DNA of 64,000 nucleotides, from positions 186,001-250,000 of the forward strand of contig NZ_PTLZ01000002.1 in assembly GCF_003293745.1 (NCBI RefSeq), written 5' to 3'. A program made the position numbers and the translations under genes. Positions 53,055 through 63,837 of the stretch are shown here, piece after piece. The notes under the pieces were generated by a model that did no database searches, had not been told where the DNA came from, and worked only from the letters and a program-made list of their open reading frames with translations. Every line of letters begins with the position of its first letter. Position 1 is the stretch's first letter. Source of the stretch: Herminiimonas fonticola. Lineage in GTDB: Bacteria; Pseudomonadota; Gammaproteobacteria; Burkholderiales; Burkholderiaceae_D.

Positions 53055-54036
53055 GCATGGTGGCAATCTGCATGATGCAATACGGCGTTATCAACGTCCG
53101 CGTGCAGACTGGCTGGATCTGTCCACCGGTATCAACCCGCAACCGTATCCGATTCCCGCCATCGCATCTGATGCCTGGCATCGTTTGCCGGAACCAAGTA
53201 CGGCCTTGCTGGAAGCTGCGCAAAGTTATTACGACGCTCCGCAACTGTTGCCGGTCGCTGGTACGCAAGCTGCGATTCAGGGCTTGCCGCGTTTGCGCTC
53301 GCATTCAAGAGTCGTGGTTGCGGCTCCTTCGTATGCGGAACATGCATTTCAATGGAGGCAGGCGGGGCATGAGGTAATAGAAGTACCGTACGCACAACTG
53401 GCATCGGCCGTGGACGATTGCGATGTGATGCTGGTCTGCAATCCGAATAATCCCACCGGCGAATGTGTAGACGCAGAAGTCTTGTTGCGTTGGTCGGCAC
53501 AACTGGCTGCCAAGGGTGGATGGCTGATAGTCGATGAAGCATTTGGCGATATCACACCGGAAGCGAGTGTCGCTGCGTCTACTGCGCAAGCTGGCATGAT
53601 CGTATTGCGTTCAGTCGGGAAATTTTTTGGCCTGGCCGGTTTGCGTTTGGGATTTGTCGCTGCGCATCCTGAGTTGCTCAAAGAATTGGCTGATTTGCTA
53701 GGTCCCTGGACTGTCAGTGGTCCGGCGCAGCAAATAGGCTTGATCGCATTATCGGATCGCGCATGGCAGCTTGCTATGCGTCAGCAATTAAAAGATAGCG
53801 GGCAGCGCTTGCAGCGACTGCTTGCAACGCATGGCATTGCATCAACGGGTTGTGCGTTGTATCAATACTGGCAACATGCAAGATCGGCGGAATTCGCGGA
53901 AAAGATGGCTGCGCATGGCGTCTGGATCAGACATTTTAACCATGGCGTGCGTTTGGGCTTGCCAGCTGATGAAGCAGGCTGGCAGCGCTTGCAGCAAGCA
54001 CTGGCCACATCGATCATTTCACGGGATATTGAATGA
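53047..54036 (+). CDS. cobD: threonine-phosphate decarboxylase-like aminotransferase fold enzyme
   Basis: A PLP enzyme that probably makes (R)-1-amino-2-propanol phosphate from threonine phosphate for CbiB. The ATG at 53047 follows GGAG and gives 329 residues starting MLEHGGNLHDA. It has DLSTGINP, CNPNNPTGE, VDEAFGD and the PLP lysine in RSVGKFFGLAGLRLGF. It matches the CobD/CobC aminotransferase family and overlaps cbiB and btuF by a few bases each. A PduX-type threonine kinase is not encoded in the window. Confidence 0.9.
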   Translation: MLEHGGNLHDAIRRYQRPRADWLDLSTGINPQPYPIPAIASDAWHRLPEPSTALLEAAQSYYDAPQLLPVAGTQAAIQGLPRLRSHSRVVVAAPSYAEHAFQWRQAGHEVIEVPYAQLASAVDDCDVMLVCNPNNPTGECVDAEVLLRWSAQLAAKGGWLIVDEAFGDITPEASVAASTAQAGMIVLRSVGKFFGLAGLRLGFVAAHPELLKELADLLGPWTVSGPAQQIGLIALSDRAWQLAMRQQLKDSGQRLQRLLATHGIASTGCALYQYWQHARSAEFAEKMAAHGVWIRHFNHGVRLGLPADEAGWQRLQQALATSIISRDIE

Positions 54037-54941
54037 GTATTCGTTTTGTAAAAACTGCTGTACTGGGCTTGATGTTGATTGCTGGCGCAGCGCATGCTGT
54101 TGTGAGCGTGCAGGATGATGGCGGCAATAAAGTGACTTTGGCGCAACCGGCGCAGCGCATCGTCTCTCTGGCGCCGCACGCGACGGAACTGATTTTTGCA
54201 GCGGGTGGCGGTGACCGTATTGTCGGCACCGTAGGCTATAGCGATTATCCGGCGGCAGCTTTGAAAATTCCACGCGTAGGCAGTCATCAGCAAATCGACG
54301 TGGAGCGCATCATCGCTTTGAAACCTGATTTGCTGGTGGTGTGGTTGCACGGCAATTCCGAGCGTCAGCTTGAACATATACGCAAGCTGGGCATTCCTTT
54401 CTTCTTCAGTGAGCCGAAAAAACTGACAGATATTCCGACCAGCATAGAGCGACTCGGCATCTTGATGGGTACCGAACAACAAGCGAACAAAGTCGCCGTC
54501 GCCGAGCGCGCAGAGCTGGCGCGTCTGGGTGCGCAGTACCGGAATCGTCCAAACGTGCGTATGTTTTATCAGGTGTGGGGCAAGCCGCTGTACACACTCA
54601 ATGGCGGCAATATCATGAGCGACGTGATTCGCCTGTGCGGTGGTGAAAACGTATTTGCCAAACTGCCTATCCCTGCGCCGACCGTCAGTCTTGAATCCGT
54701 GTTGCTGGAAAATCCCGAAGTAATGATGACCGGTGATAGACAGGCAGAAAAATCCGGCGGACTGGAAATGTGGAAGGCTTATCCAAATCTGCTCGCAGTA
54801 AAAAACGATAATCTGTTTTCAGTCGATGCCGATCTGGTGAATCGCGCCGGACCGCGCTTGATCGAAGGTGCGGCGATGGTTTGCGAAAAACTGGAGCTTG
54901 CACGTAGTCGTCGTACTGCCAAATCACCGACACAACCGTGA
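54033..54941 (+). CDS. btuF: periplasmic cobalamin-binding protein BtuF
   Basis: A 302-residue exported binding protein with a signal peptide ending GAAHA. The class III fold is indicated by [21 protein letters not shown] in outline, VGYSDYP, the interdomain helix region and [10 protein letters not shown]. It hands cobalamin to BtuCD. Its position among biosynthetic enzymes, about 4.4 kb from btuCD and with four-base overlaps on both sides, suggests the whole stretch is one transcript. Confidence 0.93.
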   Translation: MSIRFVKTAVLGLMLIAGAAHAVVSVQDDGGNKVTLAQPAQRIVSLAPHATELIFAAGGGDRIVGTVGYSDYPAAALKIPRVGSHQQIDVERIIALKPDLLVVWLHGNSERQLEHIRKLGIPFFFSEPKKLTDIPTSIERLGILMGTEQQANKVAVAERAELARLGAQYRNRPNVRMFYQVWGKPLYTLNGGNIMSDVIRLCGGENVFAKLPIPAPTVSLESVLLENPEVMMTGDRQAEKSGGLEMWKAYPNLLAVKNDNLFSVDADLVNRAGPRLIEGAAMVCEKLELARSRRTAKSPTQP

Positions 54942-56413
54942 GATATGCAGCCGTGAAATTTCCTTTCCATACCTTGATGGTGCAAGGCACCACATCCGAC
55001 GCCGGTAAAACGACGCTGGTCGCTGCCCTGTGTCGTCTGCTCGCGCAACAAGGTGTGCAGGTGGTGCCATTCAAACCGCAGAACATGGCATTGAACAGCG
55101 CTGTTACTAGCGATGGTGGCGAGATAGGACGAGCGCAGGCATTACAGGCAGTCGCCGCTGGTTTGCCGCCGCACACCGACATGAATCCGATTCTGCTGAA
55201 GCCATCGAGCGACACCGGTGCGCAAGTTATCATTCACGGCAAGGCGCGCAGCGATATGAATGCGCGCGATTATCACGCCTACAAACCGATCGCGATGCAA
55301 GCTGTGCTGGGATCGTATGGTCGCTTGCGTACGCAATACGAAACTGTATTAGTGGAAGGCGCAGGCAGTCCGGCTGAAGTGAATTTGCGCGATAGGGATA
55401 TTGCCAATATGGGTTTTGCCGAGGCTGTCGATTGCCCGGTGATTCTGGTCGCGGACATCGATAGAGGCGGCGTGTTCGCGCACATTATCGGTACGCTGGC
55501 TTGCCTGTCTGAGAGCGAACGCAAGCGCACCATCGGTTTTGTCATCAACCGTTTTCGCGGCGATATCAGTTTGCTGGAACCAGGCTTGCGCTGGCTGGAA
55601 GAACAAACCGGCAAGCCGGTGCTGGCGGTACTGCCGTATTTGCACGGCTTGTTTCTCGATGCTGAAGATGCCGTCGAACAAACGCAAGCTGCGCGCGGTG
55701 CTTTTCGCATCGTCGTACCGGTACCGCCGCGCATCAGTAATCACACGGACTTCGATGCGCTGCGCGCGCATCCGGATGTCGATCTGCAATTGATAGGGCC
55801 GGGGCAGCCGATTCCGCCTGCTGATTTGATCATCCTGCCGGGCAGCAAAAATACACGTGGCGATCTGGATTGGTTGATAGCAAATGGCTGGCGTGAGGCA
55901 TTGATTCGTCATGCACGTTATGGCGGCAAGATCATAGGTATTTGCGGTGGCTATCAAATGCTGGGCAAGACGATAGACGACCCGCAAGGAGTCGAAGGCA
56001 AGCCGGGTATTTCGCAAGGTTTGGGTTTGCTGGATATCGCGACGGTATTGACGCAGGAAAAGCAGCTGGAGCAGGTCAGCGGTTTGTGTGCGTTTGCCGA
56101 CAAAGAGGAGGCTGTCAGCGGTTACGAAATCCACATGGGTGTTTCCGAAGGTGATGCACGTTCGCAACCGGCTTTCATTATCGATGGTCGTCCGGAAGGT
56201 GCCCGTTCTGCCGATGATCAAATTCTTGGCAGTTATCTGCATGGGATGTTCGATACGCCGTCAGCCTGTTCCGCCTTGTTGCGCTGGGCTGGACTGGACA
56301 GCGACGTCACGGTGGATACGGCAAGTCTGCGCGAAGCCAGTCTGGATAGACTGGCACAAGCAGCGCAGCCGTTGCTGGATGCATTGTGCGCACTGGATTA
56401 CCCCGCCGCCTGA
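54938..56413 (+). CDS. cobQ: cobyric acid synthase
   Basis: Amidates side chains b, d, e and g of adenosylcobyrinate a,c-diamide. The 491-residue protein has the N-terminal synthetase domain ([38 protein letters not shown]) and a C-terminal glutaminase domain with Cys in [10 protein letters not shown] and His near SYLHGMFD. The start is GTG, at 54938 (overlapping btuF by four bases) or at 54953. It is the last cobalamin gene of the cluster. Confidence 0.96.
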   Translation: MRYAAVKFPFHTLMVQGTTSDAGKTTLVAALCRLLAQQGVQVVPFKPQNMALNSAVTSDGGEIGRAQALQAVAAGLPPHTDMNPILLKPSSDTGAQVIIHGKARSDMNARDYHAYKPIAMQAVLGSYGRLRTQYETVLVEGAGSPAEVNLRDRDIANMGFAEAVDCPVILVADIDRGGVFAHIIGTLACLSESERKRTIGFVINRFRGDISLLEPGLRWLEEQTGKPVLAVLPYLHGLFLDAEDAVEQTQAARGAFRIVVPVPPRISNHTDFDALRAHPDVDLQLIGPGQPIPPADLIILPGSKNTRGDLDWLIANGWREALIRHARYGGKIIGICGGYQMLGKTIDDPQGVEGKPGISQGLGLLDIATVLTQEKQLEQVSGLCAFADKEEAVSGYEIHMGVSEGDARSQPAFIIDGRPEGARSADDQILGSYLHGMFDTPSACSALLRWAGLDSDVTVDTASLREASLDRLAQAAQPLLDALCALDYPAA

Positions 56414-56590
56414 TCTTTTTCCCCTTATTTGCGTTGCCTTTGGCACGTCTGCAACAGCTGGTTGCGCAAGACCGACTACGAGATTGACCTTGCAATGCAG
56501 CATGATATTCTTGCTGCTGAATCAGCAATGGGCAAAGCGCAGGCTGGTTTTCAAGTGAATCGCCAATAACAACGCTAAAAGGGGAATTTC

Positions 56591-57205
56591 ATGCCAGTCA
56601 TCGTCATCGCCAATCCGAAAGGTGGCGTCGGCAAGAGTACGTTTGCCACCAATCTTGCCGGATATTTTGCTGCACAAGGACACAAGGTCATGTTGGGCGA
56701 CGTCGATATTCAGCAATCGTCCCGCTCCTGGCTCGACTTGCGTCCTGCTTCCTTGCCGGCGATTCAGCCATGGGAAATTGAAGACGGTCATGTCGCCAAG
56801 CCACCGAAAGGAACAACGCACATCGTGCTCGATACGCCAGCCGGTTTTAGCGGCAAGCGTTTTGACAAGGTGATGCAGATTGCCGACAAAGTGATCGTTC
56901 CTTTGCAGCCATCGATTTTCGATATCCTGGCAACGCAGGAATTTCTGCAAAAGCTGAAGGAAATCAAAGGTAAATTCGAGCTCAGTGTGCTCGGTATGCG
57001 GGTCAATGGTCGCACGCGCGCCGCCGATCAATTGACGCAATATGTGAATGGCCTTGGTATTCCCGTGCTCGGTTTTTTGCGCGACACGCAGAACTATGTG
57101 CAGCTCGCAGCGAACGGCGCAACGCTGTGGGATGTGGCACCTTCACGCGTAGAAAAAGATCTCGATCAGTGGCAAGAACTTTTGCAGTGGGTCGATAAAA
57201 AATGA
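56591..57205 (+). CDS. orphan ParA/MinD-family ATPase
   Basis: A 204-residue ATPase with the deviant Walker A KGGVGKST (residues 9-16), DVDIQQSSRSW as the A' motif and VLDTPAGFSG as the switch region. This short form resembles orphan ParA proteins such as ParC/PpfA-like positioning ATPases rather than chromosomal ParA, which carries an extra N-terminal DNA-binding part. No parB gene follows. Instead a DinB gene overlaps its last four bases. A good ribosome binding site (AAGGGGAA) precedes it. It may position a cell-pole or membrane cargo; the partner is unknown. Confidence 0.85.
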   Translation: MPVIVIANPKGGVGKSTFATNLAGYFAAQGHKVMLGDVDIQQSSRSWLDLRPASLPAIQPWEIEDGHVAKPPKGTTHIVLDTPAGFSGKRFDKVMQIADKVIVPLQPSIFDILATQEFLQKLKEIKGKFELSVLGMRVNGRTRAADQLTQYVNGLGIPVLGFLRDTQNYVQLAANGATLWDVAPSRVEKDLDQWQELLQWVDKK

Positions 57206-57720
57206 TTTCGCCAGAATACGCGCAGCTCTTGGCGCGTTACAACCGCTGGATGAATGACAAGGTGTATGCCGCCAGCGAGCAGTTGAGCGATGCGGAGCGC
57301 AAGGCCGATCGCGGTGCGTTTTTCAAATCGCTACATTCAACCTTGAATCATCTGGTGTGGGGCGATGCGATGTGGCTGGGGCGCTTTACCAAAGGCACAG
57401 TGCTGGAAAGAGCGATGCCGACCACGCCCGGCAATGTCGATGTACATGCCGGGTGGGAGGCATTGAAAGCTGCACGAATTGCGTTGGATGAAGAGTTGAT
57501 CGTCTGGGCTGCGAGTTTGGATGCAAGCTGGCTGGCAGGAGATTTTTCCTGGTATAGCGGTATGACCAAATCCACGCGTAGCGGTCCAGCCTGGCAATCT
57601 GTCACCCACATGTTCAACCATCAGACCCATCATCGCGGGCAGGTAACGACTCTGCTGTCACAACAAAAAATCGATCTTGGTGCGACTGATTTAATGATGA
57701 TGCCGCATCAGAATTCCTGA
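57202..57720 (+). CDS. DinB-family metal-binding four-helix protein
   Basis: A 172-residue member of the DinB/YfiT-like group. The metal-binding histidines are visible in STLNHLVWGD and HMFNHQTHHRGQ, the usual three-His site. N-terminal YNRWMNDKVYA is characteristic of the family. Members include thiol-dependent transferases and many uncharacterised proteins, so the reaction is unknown. It overlaps the ParA gene by four bases, suggesting cotranslation. Confidence 0.88.
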   Translation: MISPEYAQLLARYNRWMNDKVYAASEQLSDAERKADRGAFFKSLHSTLNHLVWGDAMWLGRFTKGTVLERAMPTTPGNVDVHAGWEALKAARIALDEELIVWAASLDASWLAGDFSWYSGMTKSTRSGPAWQSVTHMFNHQTHHRGQVTTLLSQQKIDLGATDLMMMPHQNS

Positions 57721-57848
57721 TTATTTTCTGCGTAATCTGCCGCATCCGCTTGCTCAAGCATCTTTAACATTTGAACCTTACGTTGTCATCAAATCGTCAT
57801 GCTGACTCCGTAGCATTCATGACTACTCCCTTTTGAGAAAGAGTCATC

Positions 57849-58226
57849 ATGAGTGCGCATGCAATGCTGGCTGCACAGGATTCAAGACGACAAGAACAAC
57901 GTTATGTATTTCGCCGGCGCGGCTTGATGACGACCGATGAGGCGACGCTGCAGATACGCACTGTGGATGTGTCTGCGCATGGTCTGGCTGTCATGAGTCC
58001 GTCGCCGATCAAGGCAGGGAAGCTGTGTTCCATCATGCTGGACGCGGTCATCGGTGCGCGCATCGTGCAGCTGCATTTTTCCTGCAAGGCGATTTATTGC
58101 ATATTGGCTGGTACCGAGGGGTTTCGTACCAGTCTGTATATCGATGGGAATGTGGACACGCACAAGCAGCAATTGCAAAAAATTATTGCAACCTGCTCAT
58201 CCGCATCCCTGGCTGCGTCGAATTAG
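57849..58226 (+). CDS. PilZ-domain protein, probable c-di-GMP receptor
   Basis: A 125-residue protein consisting essentially of one PilZ domain. The arginine motif is within DSRRQEQRYVFRRRG, and the second motif is VDVSAHGLAV (DxSxxG). Both c-di-GMP contact motifs are therefore present. The last 25 residues are helical and polar. It stands alone and may respond to c-di-GMP made or degraded by the GGDEF-EAL protein at 6335, although nothing in sequence links them directly. Confidence 0.8.
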   Translation: MSAHAMLAAQDSRRQEQRYVFRRRGLMTTDEATLQIRTVDVSAHGLAVMSPSPIKAGKLCSIMLDAVIGARIVQLHFSCKAIYCILAGTEGFRTSLYIDGNVDTHKQQLQKIIATCSSASLAASN

Positions 58227-58259
58227 AAAATCAAGACGAAGCCAAGGCGGAATGGAGAA

Positions 58260-59129
<870 letters not shown>

Positions 59130-59202
59130 TTAACAAGTAGTGCAAAACGAAATGATGAAATATCTGTATGAATGAAAAAGTAGGAAAGCTTTAAATGCGT
59201 GG

Positions 59203-60081
59203 TCAGCTAGGCGCGTAGGCCAGACGCACATAAATCGGTGCAAAAGGCTCGGCCTGCGTGATCTCGATCAAGGTTTCCTTGGCGAGTTCGAGCAGTGCGA
59301 CGAAGTTGACGACCACGACAGGCACGCCGCGTGACGGATCGAACAGATCGGCGAACTCGACAAACTTGGTCGATTGCAGGCGGCGCAAGATAGATGTCAT
59401 GTGTTCACGCACCGACAATTCTTCGCGGCTGATCATGTGATGCGCAGTCAGTTTGGCACGCTTGATCAGATCTGCCCATGCAGCCTGCAGATCCACGACT
59501 TCGACTTCCGGCCAGCGCGTGACGATGCTTTGCTCGATGTAAATCTGGGTGCGCACATAGTCGCGACCCAATTGCGGCAGGGCGTCGATTTGTTGCGATG
59601 CCAGTTTCATTTGTTCGTATTCGAGCAGACGACGTACCAGCTCGGCACGCGGATCGCTGGCTTCTTCGCCGGTATCGGCTTTGCGTACCGGCAGCAGCAT
59701 GCGTGACTTGATCTCGATCAACATCGCTGCCATCAGCAGATATTCGGCAGCCAGTTCAAGATTGTGCAGACGGATCTGATCGACGTATTGCAAATACTGC
59801 TTCGTCACCTGCGCCATCGGAATGTCGAGGATGTTGAAATTTTGTTTGCGGATCAGATAGAGCAGCAGGTCGAGTGGACCTTCGAATGCTTCGAGAAAGA
59901 CTTCCAGTGCATCCGGCGGAATATACAAATCCGTCGGCATGCGGAACAGCGGTTCGCCATACAGGCGCGCATACGCGACGCCATCGATGACATCCGGCGT
60001 GGTATCCGGCCTGCCATCGACCACAAGATCAGGCGCACTGGAAGGCAAGTGCGCCAGCATTGTGTTCGGCCCGTTGCTCAT
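59203..60081 (-). CDS. scpA: segregation and condensation protein A
   Basis: The kleisin subunit that bridges SMC heads in chromosome condensation. In 292 residues it has the ScpA marks FEGPLDLLLYLIRKQNFNILDI in outline, the LEYAAEYLLMAAMLIEIKSRMLLP-type region, and a C-terminal winged-helix end. The start residues up to about 65 are an extra N-terminal stretch compared with Bacillus ScpA, as often seen in betaproteobacteria. It begins directly after the DUF3460 gene with no gap. Confidence 0.93.
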   Translation of the reverse strand: MSNGPNTMLAHLPSSAPDLVVDGRPDTTPDVIDGVAYARLYGEPLFRMPTDLYIPPDALEVFLEAFEGPLDLLLYLIRKQNFNILDIPMAQVTKQYLQYVDQIRLHNLELAAEYLLMAAMLIEIKSRMLLPVRKADTGEEASDPRAELVRRLLEYEQMKLASQQIDALPQLGRDYVRTQIYIEQSIVTRWPEVEVVDLQAAWADLIKRAKLTAHHMISREELSVREHMTSILRRLQSTKFVEFADLFDPSRGVPVVVVNFVALLELAKETLIEITQAEPFAPIYVRLAYAPS

Positions 60082-60294
60082 TTACCGGACTTTGTTTTGA
60101 TACGGGTAAGCTTGTTGATCGATACGTGAAGCTTGATTGCGCGCTTGTGTTTCCAGATCGATAGGGCTTTTATCCCACAGCAATGCGCGACCTGCGAGCT
60201 GGGATGCTTCCAGGTTCGGATTTTTCTCTTTCAGCGAATCGATGAATTGAGTGATCTCGGACTGATAATTGGCGTGCTGTTTGCTGAGTTTCAT
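60082..60294 (-). CDS. DUF3460 family small protein
   Basis: A 70-residue protein beginning MKLSKQHANYQSEITQFIDSL and containing GRALLWDKSPIDLE, the DUF3460 pattern found almost only in betaproteobacteria. It is soluble and has no cysteines. It is directly fused in operon layout to scpA (stop at 60082, scpA start at 60081). The conserved link suggests a role connected with chromosome or cell-cycle functions, but none is established. Confidence 0.85.
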   Translation of the reverse strand: MKLSKQHANYQSEITQFIDSLKEKNPNLEASQLAGRALLWDKSPIDLETQARNQASRIDQQAYPYQNKVR

Positions 60295-60524
60295 GAGTAA
60301 ATTGGCAACAAGGTGGAATCAACCGCTATTTTACCCTGTCTTTTGCCGGGTTTTGATGGGCTTTACCGGATGAGTTGCTGGATGTTCCATAAGGATACAA
60401 TCCAGCTGCTCATTCAGCTATTTATGAACAGGCGAAATAAACTGCCATTTTGGCAATTGCCCGACGTCGATGCTGATAAAACCAATGTTCGGCAACTAGA
60501 TGCCGCTATTTAAATGGAAGCACC

Positions 60525-61025
60525 ATGAAGAATTTTTTACGTGCCTTGTTCAGCTTTGTTTGCGGTTTGTTGATGTTCGGCTGTAATGGCCGTGCGATTG
60601 AAGACTTCGGACTGGAAAAATTGAGCAAAGGCGTGTCGACCGAAACCGACGTGCGCAGTGCGATGGGCGAGCCGGAAATGGTCTGGAAAGAAGATAACGG
60701 ATCGCGCACGCTGGAATATCCAAAGGGGCCGGAAGGACATCGCACCTTCATGGTGAATCTGGATGCGCAGGGAATTTTCCAGAATTACACGCAGGTATTA
60801 ACGCAGCAGAATTTCGCAACAATCAAGGTTGGCATGAGCCGCGATCAGGTGCGCCGCATACTCGGCAAGCCGCGTACCGTCGTCAAGTTCGGTTTGAAAA
60901 ATGAAGAAGTGTGGGATTGGCGTTATCTGGAAGGCCCGACGACAGAGCGGTTTTTCAATGTGCATTTCGATGTCGACAGCGGCACGGTTACACAGACTTC
61001 TGTGAGCGATCCGGTGCGCGGTTAG
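60525..61025 (+). CDS. BamE/SmpA-like outer-membrane lipoprotein
   Basis: A 166-residue lipoprotein with a signal and lipobox LLMFGC (Cys20). The mature part holds two copies of the SmpA/OmlA fold pattern. The first is KLSKGVSTETDVRSAMGEP; the second is TIKVGMSRDQVRRILGKP, followed by EEVWDWRY. BamE proteins help the BAM complex insert barrel proteins, but a two-copy form at this location is more likely a paralogue of unknown role. It is convergent with the SulP gene (18 bases between). Confidence 0.8.
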   Translation: MKNFLRALFSFVCGLLMFGCNGRAIEDFGLEKLSKGVSTETDVRSAMGEPEMVWKEDNGSRTLEYPKGPEGHRTFMVNLDAQGIFQNYTQVLTQQNFATIKVGMSRDQVRRILGKPRTVVKFGLKNEEVWDWRYLEGPTTERFFNVHFDVDSGTVTQTSVSDPVRG

Positions 61026-61043
61026 ACCTAGATCCAAACAATA

Positions 61044-62738
61044 TCAGGAAGCCAGTATCTCGCTGCGCATGACGGCTTCCGGCAGTGTGCGCAGGCAGTT
61101 TTGTAATCCCAAACGATTCAAAAAACCGCTGCGTCGCATCAGATCCAGCGGTTGCTGATTCGGTCCACACAGAATGAGTTGGCTACCTTGCTGCTGCAAT
61201 GCCTTGTGTATGGTTTCCAGTGCGTCCAGGCCGGTTGCATCCATATTGATCAATTGATGCAATTCCAGAATCAACGCTTTTTCCGGCATCTCCTTCGGTG
61301 CGATCAATCCTTCCAGCTTGCCGACTGCACCAAAGAACAGCGAACCAAAGATCGAGTAAGCCATCACGCCTCGTGGCAAGGGTACGTGCAAACTGTCTGA
61401 TGGAATCAATTCGATACGCGTCAGGCTGGAGATTCGATAAATAAAAAACACGCACGCCAGCACCAACCCAACTTGCACCGCCACCGTCAAATCGACGATG
61501 ACCGTCAGCAGAAAAGTGGCGAGCATCAGAATCCGGTAGTTCATTGAAAAATGTCTGAGTCGTGCGAACTCATGCCATTCGCCCATGTTGTAAGCGACGT
61601 AGAGAAGAATGGCAGCGAGTGCGGCCAGTGGAATATTGTTGGCAAGCGGCGCGGCAATCAAGACGATGATCAGCAAAGTCAGTGCATGCAGGATGCCGGC
61701 AATCGGCGTTGCGGCACCCGCACGTATGTTGGTTACCGTTCGGGCAATTGTGCCAGTCGCAGGTATGCCGCCGAAGAAAGGCGTGACGACATTCGCGAGG
61801 CCTTGAGCCATCAATTCCTGATTCGGATCGTGCCGGTCGCCGGTGATGTTGTCGGCGACGCGCGCGCACAGCAGCGACTCAATCGCGCCCAGTAAAGCGA
61901 TGGTCAGCGCAGGCGGGAATAATTGCTTGACCAGTTCCCACGAAAACTGCGGCAACTGAAATGAAGGTATGTCTTGCGGAATGCCGCCGAACTTGCTGCC
62001 GATAGTATCGACTTTCAGATCGAACAGCGTGACCGCCAGGGTTGCGAGGATCAAGACCAGGATCGTGCCGGGTATGGCGCGCATGATGGCTGACAGGCGA
62101 TTGGATTTTTGGCTGGCTTGCCATTCAGGCAGATCCACTTTCTTTTTCCAGATCAATGGCCAGGCAAAAATCAGAATCAATGAAAGGATCGCAATCGCCA
62201 CGCTGATCGGATTGAAGGTGTCGATATGCGTCGTCAGTACCTGCAGTTGCGCAAAAAAATCGGCAGGCATCTTGTCTATCCGCAAGCCGAAAAAATCCTT
62301 CATCTGCGACAAGGCGATCAAAACGGCAATCCCGTTCGTGAAGCCGATCACAATAGGCACCGGGATATAACGTATTAGAGAACCGAGGCGGAACAAGCCC
62401 ATGGCGCACAGCATCATGCCGGCGAAGATGGTGGCAATTAAAAGGTTGGCGACACCGTAGGTTTCGACTATGCCGTAAATGATGACGATGAAGGCGCCGG
62501 CCGGGCCGCCGATTTGCACGCGCGAACCACCGAATGCAGAGATCAGAAATCCCGCAATAATTGCGGTAAAAATACCCGCTTCGGGTTTGACACCGCTTGC
62601 GATCGCAAATGCCATCGCAAGGGGAAGAGCAACGATACCGACAGTCAAACCTGCGCTCAGATCTCGGAAGAACAAACCAGCATCGTAATCGCGCAAGGAA
62701 TCGAACAGGCGCGGGTGGAACGAGAATTGGAACTTCAT
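61044..62738 (-). CDS. SulP-family anion transporter with STAS domain
   Basis: A 564-residue inner-membrane transporter. It begins with the short cytoplasmic part and DLSAGLTVGIVALPLAMAFAIASGV in outline, then QIGGPAGAF, and about 12 helices. The conserved NVVTPFFGGIPATGTIARTVTN region and a C-terminal STAS domain (about 450-560, MDATGLDALETIHK) follow. SulP proteins carry sulfate, bicarbonate or C4-dicarboxylates, often with sodium or protons. The substrate cannot be read from sequence, and no carbonic anhydrase or sulfur gene is adjacent. Confidence 0.9.
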   Translation of the reverse strand: MKFQFSFHPRLFDSLRDYDAGLFFRDLSAGLTVGIVALPLAMAFAIASGVKPEAGIFTAIIAGFLISAFGGSRVQIGGPAGAFIVIIYGIVETYGVANLLIATIFAGMMLCAMGLFRLGSLIRYIPVPIVIGFTNGIAVLIALSQMKDFFGLRIDKMPADFFAQLQVLTTHIDTFNPISVAIAILSLILIFAWPLIWKKKVDLPEWQASQKSNRLSAIMRAIPGTILVLILATLAVTLFDLKVDTIGSKFGGIPQDIPSFQLPQFSWELVKQLFPPALTIALLGAIESLLCARVADNITGDRHDPNQELMAQGLANVVTPFFGGIPATGTIARTVTNIRAGAATPIAGILHALTLLIIVLIAAPLANNIPLAALAAILLYVAYNMGEWHEFARLRHFSMNYRILMLATFLLTVIVDLTVAVQVGLVLACVFFIYRISSLTRIELIPSDSLHVPLPRGVMAYSIFGSLFFGAVGKLEGLIAPKEMPEKALILELHQLINMDATGLDALETIHKALQQQGSQLILCGPNQQPLDLMRRSGFLNRLGLQNCLRTLPEAVMRSEILAS

Positions 62739-62977
62739 TAGTCTGTACCTTCACGATCACTATGATTGCCGGATGCAGCGATTGCTACGAGTGGGTTTGC
62801 ATGGAGACGATGTTAGCAGCAGCTTTTGTGCCAGACAATGGCGTGCGTGAAGTCAGTATTCAAGACCGCGTCGAACTTGCGTCCAACAGCAAGCATCTGC
62901 ATTCCTCGCTGCACTTTCTTCCAAGAGATGAAGAGAGTTCGCAAAGGAAATGCAGATGCCAATACCAGCTCTGGTGA

Positions 62978-63769
62978 TCAAGCCTGATAACGTTTTGCCG
63001 CGTGTTCCTGCGCGAGATTAGGCAACATTGCCTGGCGTGCAGTGTTGAATGTTTCCCATTGCGCAGCATCTGGCAGTGGCGGAATCGTGATGACTTCAGC
63101 ACGGTCAAAGCCGACCAATGCCGCATCGACCAATTCGCCAACTTCCATTACGCCGTTGATCTCATTGACGTCACGTCCCGAGCGTTCCCAGATTTCTGTT
63201 CTTGTCGCTGCCGGCAATACCGCTTGAACATACACGCCGCGTGCACCGAGTTCTACGTGCAGTGCTTGCGAGTAGTGCAATACATAAGCCTTGGTTGCAC
63301 CGTACATGCCAAGTTGCAGTTCGGGGGCAAGTGCGACTACTGAAGCGATGTTCACAATCGCGCCTTGTCCCTGTGCCAGATAACGGGGAATGACCGCTGC
63401 GCTCAAGCGTGTCAGTGCGGTGATGTTCAATGCGATCAGATTTTCCTGCGCATCGGCGGTTGAAGTTTCAAAACCGCCATGTGCTGCTGCGCCAGCGTTA
63501 TTCAGCAAGATACCGATGTCTTTGTCATCGCGCAGGCGGGTTTCAACTTTTGCCAGATCGGCGGATTTGGTCAGGTCGGCGACGATGATGTCGACGGTCA
63601 CACCGGTTTCCTTGCGCAGGCGTGCTGCGACTTCTTCCAGTCGTGCGCCGTTGCGGGCGACGAGTATCAGGTTGTGGCCGCGTTTGGCGAAACGGTCGGC
63701 GTAGGTTGCGCCTATACCGGTGGAGGCGCCGGTGATCAAGACGGTGGTGATTTTGGCTTCGATGCTCAT
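62978..63769 (-). CDS. short-chain dehydrogenase/reductase
   Basis: A 263-residue classical SDR oxidoreductase. Cofactor motif TGASTGIG (residues 14-21), NNAG, the catalytic Ser in NIASVVA, Tyr-x-x-x-Lys in MYGATKAY. The residue pattern after strand 2 (VARNGARL) suggests NADPH preference. The substrate is unknown. It is divergent from a TetR gene across 158 bases containing an inverted repeat and direct repeats, so it is probably under that repressor's control. Confidence 0.9.
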   Translation of the reverse strand: MSIEAKITTVLITGASTGIGATYADRFAKRGHNLILVARNGARLEEVAARLRKETGVTVDIIVADLTKSADLAKVETRLRDDKDIGILLNNAGAAAHGGFETSTADAQENLIALNITALTRLSAAVIPRYLAQGQGAIVNIASVVALAPELQLGMYGATKAYVLHYSQALHVELGARGVYVQAVLPAATRTEIWERSGRDVNEINGVMEVGELVDAALVGFDRAEVITIPPLPDAAQWETFNTARQAMLPNLAQEHAAKRYQA

Positions 63770-63803
63770 GCTTATTCCTTTAATAATTAAAACGAGTCGG
63801 GAT

Positions 63804-63821
63804 AGCAGTCAAAGGACTGCT
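63804..63821 (-). promoter_or_regulatory. inverted repeat in the SDR leader
   Basis: AGCAGTC-AAAG-GACTGCT, perfect seven-base arms, about 35 bases before the SDR start. It could be a leader hairpin or a second operator half. Confidence 0.35.
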
Positions 63822-63837
63822 TTATGGCATCAAGATT

